The notes: a model not told the origin generated them from the sequence alone. A stretch of DNA of 64,000 bases from Paenibacillus radicis (ex Gao et al. 2016) (GCF_014641555.1 NZ_BMHY01000003.1:263322-327321); one strand, 5' to 3'. Shown: positions 34,125 through 43,854, counted from the first letter of the stretch. Translations and numbers: made by a program.

Positions 34125-35132
34125 TTAAGGCACAGGTAAAAAAGTTGGCATTGGCGGCATAAATGTTGGCATCGGTGGCACGTATGGCGTCGGGAATGGG
34201 AACGGAGGGTTTGTAGGGAATGGCGGCGGAGTCTGTACTGGCGTCACTACCGGGGATTCCACTGGTGGTGTCTCTGCCGGCGGCGGAGTCTCTGCTGGCG
34301 GCTCCGTTTCTTCTGGTGTCGCTGTTGGTTCAGGTGTCTCCGTCGGTTCTGGCGTCGCTGTTGGTTCTGGTGTTGCTGTTGGTTCTGGTGTTGCTGTTGG
34401 TTCTGGTGTTGCTGTTGGCGACGGCGTCCATGCTGGTGCTGGAGTCGCCGTAGGTAACGGCGTCACAGTCGGCGATGGAGATGGCGACGGCAAATCGATT
34501 TTGCCCCCTTGCTTAGCTGCTTCGTATGAAGACAACACGAGCAGGTCACGCGTAGCATTCCCTTTACCGCCGAACGAACCATCCGCATTGTTGCTCAGAA
34601 GCTTCAACGCCAAAGCTGCATCAACATATCCTTTGGCCCAATCTGAGACGGTTGTGTCCTCGATTTTCTTTTGATTGTCGACAGGTTGACCAAGTCCTCT
34701 AACAAGGAAGGCCGCAAGCTGCTCCTTCGTTACTTTCCCAGTTGGATCAAATTTATCGGCACCTACCCCGTCAGTAATTCCCGCAGCCTTAACCGCTTCA
34801 ATATAAGGCAGAGCGTAAGAATCGCTAGGAACGTCCTTAAACGATGATGTCTTTGGAGCGTTATCCGTATTCAGTCCATAAATTAATGCAGCTACCTTGG
34901 CAAACTGCGCCCGGTTCATTTCTTCTTTCAATCCGAAATTCGCTTCATCGACACCATTGAACACGCCCGCTGAGATTAACGCATCGAACTTCGCCTTCGT
35001 TGCAGCGTCCAAATCCTTCAAATCGGCAAAATCGGCTGAAGTCTTTGCCGCTAGTGCAGTCATCGCACCGGTCAAGCTAACAGCTGTGACAATTGCCAGT
35101 GCTGCAATCCAACCTTTCAGTTTCACCTTCAT
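34125..35132 (-). CDS. S-layer homology (SLH) domain surface protein with Pro-Thr-rich tail
   Basis: This 335-residue exported protein has a signal peptide (IAALAIVTAVSLTGAMTALA). Residues 35-200 hold SLH-type repeats: FNGVDEANFGLKEEMNRAQFAKVAALIYGL, FKDVPSDSYALPYIEAVKAAGITDGVGADKFDPTGKVTKEQLAAFLVR. These anchor proteins to secondary cell-wall polymer. Residues about 215-335 are a low-complexity Pro/Thr/Glu tail with hexapeptide TPEPTA repeats and a final PPFPTNPPFPFPTP-type stretch. There is no enzymatic domain. It may be a surface spacer or adhesin. GGGGGAG precedes the ATG. Confidence 0.85.
   Translation of the reverse strand: MKVKLKGWIAALAIVTAVSLTGAMTALAAKTSADFADLKDLDAATKAKFDALISAGVFNGVDEANFGLKEEMNRAQFAKVAALIYGLNTDNAPKTSSFKDVPSDSYALPYIEAVKAAGITDGVGADKFDPTGKVTKEQLAAFLVRGLGQPVDNQKKIEDTTVSDWAKGYVDAALALKLLSNNADGSFGGKGNATRDLLVLSSYEAAKQGGKIDLPSPSPSPTVTPLPTATPAPAWTPSPTATPEPTATPEPTATPEPTATPEPTETPEPTATPEETEPPAETPPPAETPPVESPVVTPVQTPPPFPTNPPFPFPTPYVPPMPTFMPPMPTFLPVP
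34329..34418 (-). repeat. Tandem 18-bp coding repeat in the SLH gene
   Basis: About five near-identical 18-bp units (plus-strand core GGTTCTGGTGTTGCTGTT) encode the repeated TPEPTA hexapeptide. The copies differ mainly at third codon positions, so length can vary by slippage without breaking the frame. Confidence 0.8.
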
Positions 35133-35308
35133 GTCTCCCCCGCTTCATTAAAAATTCGACTTTCTTCGTCAATTATATGCTAAAAATTAGCAATTTCATA
35201 GATTTTATCAAAAGAAATATATAACATATGAACCGTTATTACTAGCTAGTAGATTCCCATGTTCTTAAACTGTTTTGCGAATCGTTCAGACGGGTATCTA
35301 TAAAGAAA

Positions 35309-35339
35309 AACCAGCCTGAGCGGTTAGCTCAGGCTGGTT
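35309..35339 (-). terminator. Terminator of the lacI-type gene
   Basis: A 13-bp stem AACCAGCCTGAGC and complement with a 5-nt loop is followed on the minus strand by TTTTTC, 36 nt past the stop at 35375. Confidence 0.88.
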
Positions 35340-35374
35340 GGAATAAACGCTAGATTATTAACAAACTCAAAGCT

Positions 35375-36346
35375 TTAGGTACGAACAGATTGCCGCCAAA
35401 TAATAGACGCGCCGATCTTAACGGTCTCTCGATTCATATTGCCTTTAATCAATTCTAGCAGCTCTTTGGCAGCCAGAAACCCGCTTTCGTATCGCGGAAT
35501 TTTGATTGTCGTCAATCCGGCCAGCGCTGCCGCGTCGGAATCATCGAAGCCGGTAATGGAGATGTTCCCCGGCACAGAGATCTGATGCTCTTCGAACGCC
35601 TTCATCGCTCCGACCGCCATATTATCATTGGCACACACCAGCACTTCGGGATAGTCATTGCTCAGAATCATGAGCTTAGCCGCTTGATAACCGCTTTTCT
35701 CCCGGTAATTGCCGTGGTAGTAATACGACTGGTCGAACGCAATTCCATTCTCTTGGAGCGTATCGGCGAAGGCCGAGAATCTTTCCTTGTTATCCAGCGA
35801 AGTACCAAGTCCACCCAAAAAGCCGAAGCGCTGAAAGCCGCGATCTACTAAAGACTGCACCAGCTGCCGCATCACCGGATAATTGTCGACGACGACGCTT
35901 TTCGTATTTTTATTGTCATTCTCCAGCACTCTGTCCATCAGCACAACAGGAAATTCCGGCTTGGCCACCGCCTTGAAGTACTCATCCGACAGACTTCCAT
36001 CCAAGCTAATGGTGCCGCGTGCAAAGCTGCTCTTCAGAAAATTATCACTTGATTTATTCGTACAAATGATGAGATCATACCCGTTTTCATTCAGACAGGT
36101 ACTGACCCCTTCAATGATTTTCAAATAAAACTCGCGATCAAAATCGCTAAAAATAAAAACGATACGTTTATCTCTTTCCGATTTGGTTTTTTTGGGCGAG
36201 GCATCATGCACGTACCCTTGCTCCTCGCAGCATCGCAATATCCGGTCTCTCGTTTCTTGCGATACATTTTTTCGTCCATTCAATACGTTGGATACGGTCG
36301 AAATAGATACGCCCGTCAGTTGGGCAATCTCTTTCAAACTGCTCAT
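35375..36346 (-). CDS. LacI-family transcriptional regulator of the oligosaccharide operon
   Basis: This 323-residue regulator starts at 36346 (MSSLKEIAQL) with GAGGAGG upstream. The LacI helix-turn-helix is SLKEIAQLTGVSISTVSNVLNGRKNVSQETRDRI. The ligand domain starts near 60 (RIVFIFSDFDREFYLKIIEGVS) and has CANDNMAVGAMKAFEEHQISVPGNISITGFDDSDAAAL. It is divergent from the maltose-type importer at 36652, and the shared gap holds palindromes suited to LacI binding. It probably represses the importer and glucosidase until an oligosaccharide is bound. Confidence 0.88.
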   Translation of the reverse strand: MSSLKEIAQLTGVSISTVSNVLNGRKNVSQETRDRILRCCEEQGYVHDASPKKTKSERDKRIVFIFSDFDREFYLKIIEGVSTCLNENGYDLIICTNKSSDNFLKSSFARGTISLDGSLSDEYFKAVAKPEFPVVLMDRVLENDNKNTKSVVVDNYPVMRQLVQSLVDRGFQRFGFLGGLGTSLDNKERFSAFADTLQENGIAFDQSYYYHGNYREKSGYQAAKLMILSNDYPEVLVCANDNMAVGAMKAFEEHQISVPGNISITGFDDSDAAALAGLTTIKIPRYESGFLAAKELLELIKGNMNRETVKIGASIIWRQSVRT

Positions 36347-36490
36347 CCCGTAAACCTCCTCATCGTTTTTGCGTAAGTAAAATCTATTATAGCACTTTAC
36401 AAGCATTTTACCTACACATTTCACAGACAAATTAATCGCTAGAACGACTGCAACTGTAGGAACTGTCCAAATCGCCTTCCTCTGCAGTTA

Positions 36491-36511
36491 GTAAAACGAT
36501 TTTCGTTTTAC
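36491..36511. promoter_or_regulatory. Operator-like palindrome 1 (LacI type)
   Basis: GTAAAACG (36491-36498), a 5-nt spacer and CGTTTTAC (36504-36511) form a perfect inverted repeat between the divergent lacI-type and malE-type genes. Confidence 0.65.
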
Positions 36512-36529
36512 TTAATATTTTATGATACG

Positions 36530-36564
36530 TTTTACTTAAAATAACCGTTTTCATTTAAGTAAAA
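36530..36564. promoter_or_regulatory. Operator-like palindrome 2
   Basis: TTTTACTTAAA (36530-36540) and TTTAAGTAAAA (36554-36564) form an 11-bp perfect inverted repeat with a 13-nt centre. It shares the GTAAAA half-site with palindrome 1 and lies 25 nt upstream of the -35. Confidence 0.6.
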
Positions 36565-36588
36565 TATATATTTTTTACGAGTTTTTTA

Positions 36589-36616
36589 TTGACTTCTTTA
36601 CCTGGCTGTTTATAAT
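36589..36616 (+). promoter_or_regulatory. Promoter of the maltose-type operon
   Basis: TTGACT (36589-36594), a 16-nt spacer and a perfect TATAAT (36611-36616) lie 36 nt before the start codon at 36652. Confidence 0.7.
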
Positions 36617-36651
36617 CAAGGGTACATCCATAAAAGGGGAGGCTTTTGCAA

Positions 36652-37911
36652 ATGACAAAAATAAAGCGCTTTATTTCCATCACGATTACCTCTGTAATGC
36701 TGCTTACCATCCTCAGTGCTTGCGGCGGGAACAATGCAGATAAAGGTGGTTCGGGCGGTGATAACGGATCCGAGAAGCTGCCGAAAATCTCGCTTTTCCA
36801 ATCCAAAGTTGAAATCGCAGACCAGCTGGAATCGATGGCCAAGAAATATAAAGAAGAAACAGGCAATGAAATTGACGTATGGGGCTCCGCTGGAGACAAC
36901 TACCTGACTCAACTGCAAGCGAAGCTGAACGCAGGTGAAGGTCCTACTATCTTCGGTGTTCAGACAGGCGCTGAGACGACGAAGCTCCAATCTTACTACT
37001 ACGATATGAGCAATGAATCTTACGTTAAAAATATCGCTCCCAACATGGAAGTGAAAATTGACGGCAAAATCATCGGCGTACCGACAGGCGTAGAAGGCTT
37101 CGGCTTCGTCTACAACAAGGCTCTTGTCGATCCTTCCAAAATTACGGACCTTGCATCCTTCAAAGCTTTCCTGGAAGAAAGCAAAGCCAAAGGCATTAAC
37201 GGCTTCAGCCTGTCCCAAGAAGCGTACTTCTTAATCGGACACATTCTGAACACGCCTTTCGCGCTTCAACAAGATCCGCTTGGATTCATCGAGAAGTTGA
37301 ACAAAGGCGAAGTGAAAATGGCTGATACGAAAGAATTCCAAGAATTCGGCCAATACATGGAAGCCATTCGCGAGCTGGCTAAGAACCCGCTTGAAGTCAC
37401 ATACGATAAGCAAATGGGCGACTTCGCAACCGGCAAAACGGCAATCGTTCACCAAGGCAACTGGAGCTACGGCATGCTGCAAGATTACAAAGACATCGAT
37501 GCCGGTATGATGGCGATGCCGCTTGCAGGCAACACTAAGCTGGCTGTAGACATCCCTGCGATCTGGGTCATCAACAACAAAGCATCCGCTGATCAGATCA
37601 AAGCGGCTAACGCATTCTTCGAATGGCTGTACAATAGCGAGACTGGCAAAAACATCATTGTAAACGAATTTAAGTTCATTCCAGCGATGACAAATATCGA
37701 AACAAGCAACCTGGACCCGCTTTCCCAAGCGGTATCTGAAGCTACAGTGAGCGGCAACACGATTCCTTGGGCGCTGACTTACTTCCCGCAAGGCATCATC
37801 CAGAACGATCTGGCTCCGGTTGCCCAAGAGTTTTTCCTGACTCCAACGATGACGGGAGATCAACTCCTGAAGAAGCTGGATGAAGTGTGGGCAAAAGCAC
37901 CTAAGCAATAA
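36652..37911 (+). CDS. Maltose/oligosaccharide-binding lipoprotein
   Basis: The start is ATG 36652 (MTKIKRFISI) with GGGGAGG 9 nt upstream. The signal ends ILSAC, and a Gly/Ser tether follows. The family-1 sugar-binding domain shows LESMAKKYKEETGNEIDVWGSAGDNYLTQLQAKLNAGEGP, PTGVEGFGFVYNKALVDPSKI, TGKTAIVHQGNWSYGMLQDY and VDIPAIWVINNKASADQIKAANAFFEWLYN. The length of 419 is typical. It feeds the two permeases downstream. The alpha-glucosidase at the operon end points to an alpha-glucoside ligand. Confidence 0.88.
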   Translation: MTKIKRFISITITSVMLLTILSACGGNNADKGGSGGDNGSEKLPKISLFQSKVEIADQLESMAKKYKEETGNEIDVWGSAGDNYLTQLQAKLNAGEGPTIFGVQTGAETTKLQSYYYDMSNESYVKNIAPNMEVKIDGKIIGVPTGVEGFGFVYNKALVDPSKITDLASFKAFLEESKAKGINGFSLSQEAYFLIGHILNTPFALQQDPLGFIEKLNKGEVKMADTKEFQEFGQYMEAIRELAKNPLEVTYDKQMGDFATGKTAIVHQGNWSYGMLQDYKDIDAGMMAMPLAGNTKLAVDIPAIWVINNKASADQIKAANAFFEWLYNSETGKNIIVNEFKFIPAMTNIETSNLDPLSQAVSEATVSGNTIPWALTYFPQGIIQNDLAPVAQEFFLTPTMTGDQLLKKLDEVWAKAPKQ

Positions 37912-37952
37912 ACACAGTATGCTCAGTGTGCGAAGCAGAAGCTAATAATTGG

Positions 37953-37985
37953 AAAACTAACCTGCTTGTCAGGTTAGTTTTCTCT
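37953..37985 (+). terminator. Intra-operon terminator after the binding-protein gene
   Basis: A 12-bp stem AAAACTAACCTG/CAGGTTAGTTTT with a 5-nt loop is followed by CTCTCTTTG. It lies between the binding protein and the first permease and would raise binding protein over permease levels. Confidence 0.75.
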
Positions 37986-38038
37986 CTTTGAACTACCGTA
38001 CGAATCGATCGAAATTACTCCGAAATGAGTGAACGCAT

Positions 38039-38914
38039 ATGAAAGCGATCAAGAATAGAGCCTGGTACGCTCTATTTACTGCACCTCTGCTCCTCATCTT
38101 TTCTATCGTCGTCCTCGTGCCTTTTGCCATAGGCATCTATTATTCCTTCATCAGTTGGGATGGCATTCCGGCCAACCCGAAGGTATTTGTGGGCTTCGAC
38201 AACTATGTCCATGTCTTCCAGGACGACCGGTTCATGAAGTCGGCTTGGCTGACGATTAAATTTACCTTTTTAGCGCTGGTCATTGTTAATATTATGGGCC
38301 TCGCCCTATCTCTGCTCGTGACGTCTAAGCTGCGTACGAGCAACATTGCAAGAACGCTGTTTTTCATGCCGAATCTCATCGGCGGTCTCATCCTCGGTTA
38401 TATCTGGAAGTTCATCTTTACCGATGTGTTCAATTATGTCGGCGAAAATACCGGCATGGGCAGCATTTTCTTCAACTGGCTGCTTAATCCCGACTATGCG
38501 CTGTATGCGATCGCGATCGTATTCGCATGGCAGATGGCGGGCTATACCATGATTATTTACATTGCGGGAATTCAAGGTATTCCCGACGACTTGATGGAAG
38601 CAGCAAAGGTTGACGGCGCCAATGCTTGGCATAAGCTGACCAAGATTATTTTCCCGTTGCTGATGCCATCCTTTACTATTTGCCTATTCTTGACGCTATC
38701 CGGCGCATTCAAAATATTCGATGTCAACCTGTCGCTCACTGGCGGCGGTCCGATCAACTCTACTGAAATGTTCGCGATGAACATTTTTAACGAAATCTTC
38801 GGTTATAGCCGTTATGGTATCGGTCAAGCGAAAGCGATTCTCTTCTTCGTGCTCGTAGCCGCAGTTACACTCGTTCAGGTGTACATCACGAAGAAAAGAG
38901 AGGTGCAGATGTAA
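38039..38914 (+). CDS. Sugar ABC transporter permease, MalF type
   Basis: This 291-residue permease has six membrane segments. It begins NRAWYALFTAPLLLIFSIVVLVPFAIGIYYSFI, typical of the short MalF/UgpA class. The docking loop is DLMEAAKVDGANAWHKLTKIIFPLLMPS. The last codons overlap the next gene in TAATGA fashion, so the pair is coupled. It forms the channel with the next protein. Confidence 0.88.
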   Translation: MKAIKNRAWYALFTAPLLLIFSIVVLVPFAIGIYYSFISWDGIPANPKVFVGFDNYVHVFQDDRFMKSAWLTIKFTFLALVIVNIMGLALSLLVTSKLRTSNIARTLFFMPNLIGGLILGYIWKFIFTDVFNYVGENTGMGSIFFNWLLNPDYALYAIAIVFAWQMAGYTMIIYIAGIQGIPDDLMEAAKVDGANAWHKLTKIIFPLLMPSFTICLFLTLSGAFKIFDVNLSLTGGGPINSTEMFAMNIFNEIFGYSRYGIGQAKAILFFVLVAAVTLVQVYITKKREVQM

Positions 38915-39750
38915 TGAAGAAAACAGGCAAATGGATTCTGGAAGCTTTGCTTGTCGTTATAGCGCTCCTCTTCTTGTCGCCGATCTACATTATGATCGTC
39001 AACTCGTTCAAGACCCGCTCCGAGCTGTATGAGAATGCACTAGCACTGCCATCTTCCTTCAGCTTCGAGTATTATGCGCAAGCGATGCAGAAGATGAATT
39101 TCATGACGGCCTTCGGCAACTCCTTGTTCGTCACACTCGTCTCTCTGCTGTTCATTGTCGTGCTGGCGTCCATGACCGCATGGATGCTCGTTCGCTCTAA
39201 TAATAGACTGAGCCAGATTATTTTCATGGTGCTCGTATCGACCATGCTTATTCCGTTCCAGACGCTGATGATGCCGTTGATGCAGGTCATGGGCTGGATT
39301 GGCACAACGCTGCATATCCCGATGCTGAATACGCATGGCGGCCTGATCTTCATGAACGTAGGCTTCCACGCCAGCATGGCCGTATTCTTGTATCACGGCT
39401 TTATCAAGTCCGTACCGATTGCGCTTGAAGAAGCAGCTACTTTGGACGGCTGCAGCAAGTTCGGCGTATTCTGGCGGATCGTATTCCCGATGCTGAAGAC
39501 GATCACCATTACCGTCGCCATTCTGGACGTTATTATGATGTGGAATGACTACCTGCTTCCATCCCTGACGCTCTCGGATAAAGGCTTGCGGACGATTCCG
39601 CTCTCCACGTTCTACTTCTTTGGAGAGTTTACGATTGTATGGAACCTGGCGATGGCAGGTCTAACGCTGTCTATCATTCCAGTTGTCATCTTCTATTTCA
39701 TAGCGCAAAAACACATCATCAAAGGTGTAGCTGAAGGCGCAGTGAAATAA
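38914..39750 (+). CDS. Sugar ABC transporter permease, MalG type
   Basis: This 278-residue permease has N-terminal LEALLVVIALLFLSPIYIMIVNSFKTRSELYEN, six membrane segments, and docking loop ALEEAATLDGCSKFGVFWRIVFPMLKTI. It ends KHIIKGVAEGAVK, the common MalG-type end. No ATPase gene is in the operon. As in many Bacillales, a shared MsmX-like ATPase encoded elsewhere probably powers it. Confidence 0.88.
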   Translation: MKKTGKWILEALLVVIALLFLSPIYIMIVNSFKTRSELYENALALPSSFSFEYYAQAMQKMNFMTAFGNSLFVTLVSLLFIVVLASMTAWMLVRSNNRLSQIIFMVLVSTMLIPFQTLMMPLMQVMGWIGTTLHIPMLNTHGGLIFMNVGFHASMAVFLYHGFIKSVPIALEEAATLDGCSKFGVFWRIVFPMLKTITITVAILDVIMMWNDYLLPSLTLSDKGLRTIPLSTFYFFGEFTIVWNLAMAGLTLSIIPVVIFYFIAQKHIIKGVAEGAVK

Positions 39751-39883
39751 GCAGCAATAATGAACCGCACTTAACATTGAAATTGAATTACAACGATTAA
39801 CGACGAAATACGACCTGCATAAAAAAAGATGTTCCGCAGTAAGACGGAGCTATGCGGTTGGAGTGAGAAAGGGAAGATACAAC

Positions 39884-41497
39884 ATGAACAAAACCTGGTG
39901 GAAAGAAGCTGTAGTCTATCAAGCATATTGGCGCAGCTATTATGACAGCAACGGCGACGGATATGGCGACCTGGAAGGTGTTTATCAGAAGCTGGATTAC
40001 ATTCAAAGCTTAGGTGTCGACGTCCTGTGGCTCAACCCGTGCTATGAATCGCCAGATGTGGACAATGGCTACGACATTTCGGACTACCGTTCCATTATGC
40101 CAAAGGCGGGAACGATGGCTACATTCGAAAAGCTGCTGTCTGCTGTACATGATCGCGGAATGAAGCTGATTATGGATCTGGTCGTGAACCATACTTCGGA
40201 TCAGCATGCCTGGTTTAAGGAATCACGTTCCGCCATTGACCATCCGAAGCGCGATTATTACATCTGGCGCAAGGAGCCGAACAACTGGCGTTCCTACTTC
40301 GCTCCGTCTACCTGGACTTATGACGACACGACCGGTGAATATTACTTCCACTCCTTCTCCAAAGAGCAGCCCGATCTGAACTGGGAGAACGAGAAGGTTC
40401 GTGAAGAAATCTATGCCATGATGCGGTTTTGGCTCGACAAAGGCATCGACGGCTTCCGGATGGACGTCATCAATCTGCTTGCCAAGCTTCCGGGCTTCCC
40501 GGATGCCGAGAACCCTGCCGACATCTCCTATCTGGGCAATAACCCGGGCATTCACGAATATTTGCAGGAAATGCATGATAAAGTGCTCAAGCATTACGAT
40601 GCGTTCACCGTCGGTGAAATTCCGTTCGTAAGTCCGGAAGACGGCGTGCTATACGTCGGCGAGGGACGGGGCGAATTGAATACGATGTTCCATTTTGAAG
40701 TATGCGACTATATGGCCCATTGGGATATGCAGCGTTTCAAGCAAATTCAAGCACGCTGGTATGAAGGCTTGTGGGGCAAGGGCTGGAACTCGCAGTTCCT
40801 GAACAACCACGACCATACACGGGTCGTGACGCGCTTCGGCAATGATGCCGAATACCGGGAGCAATCTGCTACCTGCTTCGCTACCCTCATTCATACCTTG
40901 CCGGGCATGCCTTATGTGTATCAAGGCGAGGAAATCGGCATGACGGGTATCCGCTTCTCCTCCATCGATGAATATAACGATATCTCGATGAAGAACAAGT
41001 ACGCGGAAGAAGTCGGCAAAGGCCGTGATCCGGAGGAAGTGCTGAAGGAGTTGCAGCACTTGTCGCGCGATAACTCGCGTACGCCGATGCAGTGGAACAA
41101 CTCGCCGCAAGGCGGCTTCACCGAAGGCAAGCCATGGATCGCCGTCAATCCGAATTACAAAGATATCAACGTAGAGCAAGCATTAAGCGATCCGAATTCC
41201 GTGTTCTACTATTATAAGAAACTCATCGAGCTGCGCAAGCGCAATGAAGTGATGGTATACGGCAGCTTCACCACTTATCTGGATGAGCATGATCAGATTT
41301 ATGCCTATACGAGAACGTTAGGCGACGAGTCTTGGCTCGTGCTGCTGAACATTTCGGAGCAGCCAGCTGCTATTAATGTAGCCGACTGCGGCGTTGCTAA
41401 GCTGGGCGAGATCGTCATCAGCAATTATGCTGAAAGAACCAATCAAGAGAACGTGATGGAGTTACAGCCTTATGAGGCTGTTGTCTATCGCGTGTAA
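39884..41497 (+). CDS. GH13 alpha-glucosidase (oligo-1,6-glucosidase type)
   Basis: This 537-residue cytoplasmic glycoside hydrolase starts at ATG 39884 after AAAGGGAAG. GH13 regions are DLVVNHTSDQHAWF, GFRMDVIN (nucleophile Asp194), VGEIPF (acid/base Glu245) and NNHDHTR (transition-state Asp310). QGEEIGMTGIRF and the late SRDNSRTPMQWNNSPQGGF are typical of alpha-glucosidases and oligo-1,6-glucosidases. It would split the imported oligosaccharide to glucose. It is last in the operon, 133 nt after the permease. Confidence 0.9.
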   Translation: MNKTWWKEAVVYQAYWRSYYDSNGDGYGDLEGVYQKLDYIQSLGVDVLWLNPCYESPDVDNGYDISDYRSIMPKAGTMATFEKLLSAVHDRGMKLIMDLVVNHTSDQHAWFKESRSAIDHPKRDYYIWRKEPNNWRSYFAPSTWTYDDTTGEYYFHSFSKEQPDLNWENEKVREEIYAMMRFWLDKGIDGFRMDVINLLAKLPGFPDAENPADISYLGNNPGIHEYLQEMHDKVLKHYDAFTVGEIPFVSPEDGVLYVGEGRGELNTMFHFEVCDYMAHWDMQRFKQIQARWYEGLWGKGWNSQFLNNHDHTRVVTRFGNDAEYREQSATCFATLIHTLPGMPYVYQGEEIGMTGIRFSSIDEYNDISMKNKYAEEVGKGRDPEEVLKELQHLSRDNSRTPMQWNNSPQGGFTEGKPWIAVNPNYKDINVEQALSDPNSVFYYYKKLIELRKRNEVMVYGSFTTYLDEHDQIYAYTRTLGDESWLVLLNISEQPAAINVADCGVAKLGEIVISNYAERTNQENVMELQPYEAVVYRV

Positions 41498-41503
41498 AAA
41501 TAA

Positions 41504-41550
41504 AACCCGCAAGGCGAACACTGTATGGGGTGTCTGCCTTGCGGGTTGTT
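41504..41550 (+). terminator. Terminator of the maltose-type operon
   Basis: A long GC-rich stem (AACCCGCAAGGC with GCCTTGCGGGTT, extended by CAC/GTG) is followed by GTTTATATT. Confidence 0.88.
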
Positions 41551-41781
41551 TATATTCACGTGATTCCGGCAAAAGATAGTGTCCCTCTTTCACTAATAGG
41601 TATAAGACATTAAGTTCAGGGCAATTTATGTTAAAACATATCTGATATATGGTAGTAGTATTAATACCAGTATAAACAGGCTTCTGTCTATATCGAGCAG
41701 TACTCAGTATGATGTGTTAGGGATCATGTTTTCTCGAAAACCTGTTATTGATATTCCCTAATAAGAAAGGTGGAGACTGAC

Positions 41782-42735
41782 TTGAAAACAAGAACGCTTG
41801 GAAATAGCAAACTGGAGGTATCTGCCCTCGGACTCGGATGTATGGGCATGTCTGACTTCTACGCCGGGCGGGATGAGGCGGAATCGATCCGTACTCTTCA
41901 CCGGGCCTTGGAGCTTGGAGTCACTCTGCTTGATACTGCGGATGTCTATGGTTTAGGTGAAAACGAAGAACTGCTCGGACGGGCTCTGAAGGGCCGAAGA
42001 GACGGTGTCGTCTTAGCGACGAAGTTCGGCGCTGTTGTCGGGGAAGACGGTTCTTTAAGCGTAAGCGGTCGTCCTAAATATGTGAAAGCCGCATGTGAAG
42101 CCAGTCTAAAACGTCTCGGTGTCGACCATATTGATCTCTATTATCAGCATCGGGTTGATCCAGATACTCCAATAGAAGAAACAGTAGGAGCCATGGCAGA
42201 GCTCGTTAAGGAAGGGAAAATCCGTTACATCGGGCTATCGGAAGCATCCGCAGACATTATTCGCCGTGGACATGCGGTTTATCCAATAACAGCACTACAG
42301 ACTGAATACTCATTGTGGGATCGTGATGTCGAGGATTCGATCTTGCCGACATGCCGTGAGCTAGGCATAGGTTTCGTACCTTATAGTCCACTTGGCCGCG
42401 GATTTCTAACCGGACAAATTCAGCGTTACGAGGATCTTGCACCGGATGATTATCGTCGTACATCTCCGAGGTTCCAGGGAGACAACTTCCAAAAAAATCT
42501 GGATCTCGTGGTCAAAATAAAAGAGCTTGCAGCAGAGAAAGATTGTAAACCATCTCAACTAGCCTTAGCTTGGCTGCTCGCTCAATACGAGAATATTGTG
42601 CCAATTCCAGGAACAAAACGCATTACTTACCTTGAGGAAAATCTCGGCGCATTAGACATTGAACTGACAAAAGAAGACCTTGCTCAAATTGATGCTATCG
42701 CTCCGCAAGGCGTTGTCTTCGGTGCCCGCTACTAA
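41782..42735 (+). CDS. Aldo/keto reductase
   Basis: This 317-residue NADPH-dependent reductase probably starts at TTG 41782 ([10 protein letters not shown]), with GGTGGAG at 41769-41775; an in-frame GTG at 41770 overlaps that site. The AKR barrel shows [54 protein letters not shown], where Asp and Tyr of DxxxxY are catalytic. The Lys is in VVLATKFG and the His in [29 protein letters not shown] is the cofactor site. It is the common YakC/AKR13 type and acts on a range of aldehydes. An XRE regulator gene follows. Confidence 0.88.
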   Translation: MKTRTLGNSKLEVSALGLGCMGMSDFYAGRDEAESIRTLHRALELGVTLLDTADVYGLGENEELLGRALKGRRDGVVLATKFGAVVGEDGSLSVSGRPKYVKAACEASLKRLGVDHIDLYYQHRVDPDTPIEETVGAMAELVKEGKIRYIGLSEASADIIRRGHAVYPITALQTEYSLWDRDVEDSILPTCRELGIGFVPYSPLGRGFLTGQIQRYEDLAPDDYRRTSPRFQGDNFQKNLDLVVKIKELAAEKDCKPSQLALAWLLAQYENIVPIPGTKRITYLEENLGALDIELTKEDLAQIDAIAPQGVVFGARY

Positions 42736-42747
42736 GTAAAACTTATA

Positions 42748-42798
42748 AAAAGAAGCAAGTCTCATCACATTGTTACTGTGAAGAGACTTGCTTCTTTT
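42748..42798 (+). terminator. Terminator of the aldo/keto reductase gene
   Basis: A 16-bp stem AAAAGAAGCAAGTCTC and complement (42748-42763, 42783-42798) ends in GCTTTTAAAC. Confidence 0.85.
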
Positions 42799-42894
42799 GC
42801 TTTTAAACAAACATTCGTTTATAATACTAGCATCCTTCGATAAGATGCAGGATTTTCACATAAATGATTACGTACTGAAGGGCTGGTGGCCTTT

Positions 42895-43755
42895 ATGAAT
42901 AACGTTAAGCAGCGATATAAAGAGCTTGGGGATTTTCTCAAAACACGCCGCGCCAAAATATCCCCTAAGCTGGCAGGTTTGCCTGCAGGACCACGCCGCC
43001 GCACACCGGGTCTACGGCGAGAAGAGGTTGCTTCTCTGGCGGGAATAGGTGTAACCTGGTACACCTGGCTTGAGCAAGGACGTCCGATTCAAGTATCTAC
43101 ACAAATACTAGAGAGCCTATCTCGAGTGTTTCTACTAAATCGCGAGGAAATTGTGCATATGTATTCCCTTGCCCAGCACGTCCCTCCTTCTTATTCTCCT
43201 AACTTTACCGAGGTTAACCCGATGCATCAGCATGTGCTGGACAACATGGCAGAATCGCCGTCCCTTATCGTGGACAATCGCTGGTATATTATAGCTTGGA
43301 ATCGTGCGGCTGAGCTTGTGTTCTATGATTTCAAGCAGCTAGAATGCAGCGACCGCAACATGATGCGAATTATGTTCACAGACCCCGGTTTTGCTCGCCT
43401 CTTCCCTGACTGGGAAAGCAGCGCACAGGCGATGATAGGCAAGTTCAGAGCAGCATGCAGTCCATATATTGAAGACTCTTGGTTCACGGAATTTGTGCAG
43501 GAGCTTAGAGCATCCAGTAAGGAATTCGATCAGTGGTGGCCTATGCATCAAATTAATAAAGACCGTGACACATTCAGATTGCTCCAACATCCTGTGCTTG
43601 GACAACTGAGCTTTGAGTTGACCAGCTTTCTGGTAGCCGAAGACAACAATATGAAAATGTATATCAACACTCCGGCGAACGGTACGGATACTCGCAATAA
43701 GCTGAGACTTCTGCTAGAAGCAGAGCAAAAGAATAGCAAGCCTGCACTTGTGTAA
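42895..43755 (+). CDS. XRE-family regulator with MmyB-like ligand domain
   Basis: The start is taken as ATG 42895 (MNNVKQRYKE); a GTG at 42886 is an alternative because GAAGGG sits near both. The 286-residue regulator has an N-terminal helix-turn-helix (RRTPGLRREEVASLAGIGVTWYTWLEQGRPIQVSTQILESLSRVF). It also has the MmyB-like ligand-binding half, with NPMHQHVLDNMAESPSLIVDNRWYIIAWNRAAELVFYDF. Such proteins usually control a nearby short-chain or aldo/keto reductase gene, which fits the gene upstream. Confidence 0.85.
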   Translation: MNNVKQRYKELGDFLKTRRAKISPKLAGLPAGPRRRTPGLRREEVASLAGIGVTWYTWLEQGRPIQVSTQILESLSRVFLLNREEIVHMYSLAQHVPPSYSPNFTEVNPMHQHVLDNMAESPSLIVDNRWYIIAWNRAAELVFYDFKQLECSDRNMMRIMFTDPGFARLFPDWESSAQAMIGKFRAACSPYIEDSWFTEFVQELRASSKEFDQWWPMHQINKDRDTFRLLQHPVLGQLSFELTSFLVAEDNNMKMYINTPANGTDTRNKLRLLLEAEQKNSKPALV

Positions 43756-43854
43756 TAAACCTAATGTGAAAGATGTAAATATCCTCTTCGAGTGCGTTCA
43801 TCTTCCTCCTACTTTCTACCGACCACCACAGCTTGCCTTATGCGCTTGGCAGCG

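Noticed and set aside
34220..34453. Val/Leu/Ser-repeat open frame on the plus strand
   Set aside because: It is the complement of the Pro-Thr-Glu coding repeat of the SLH gene.
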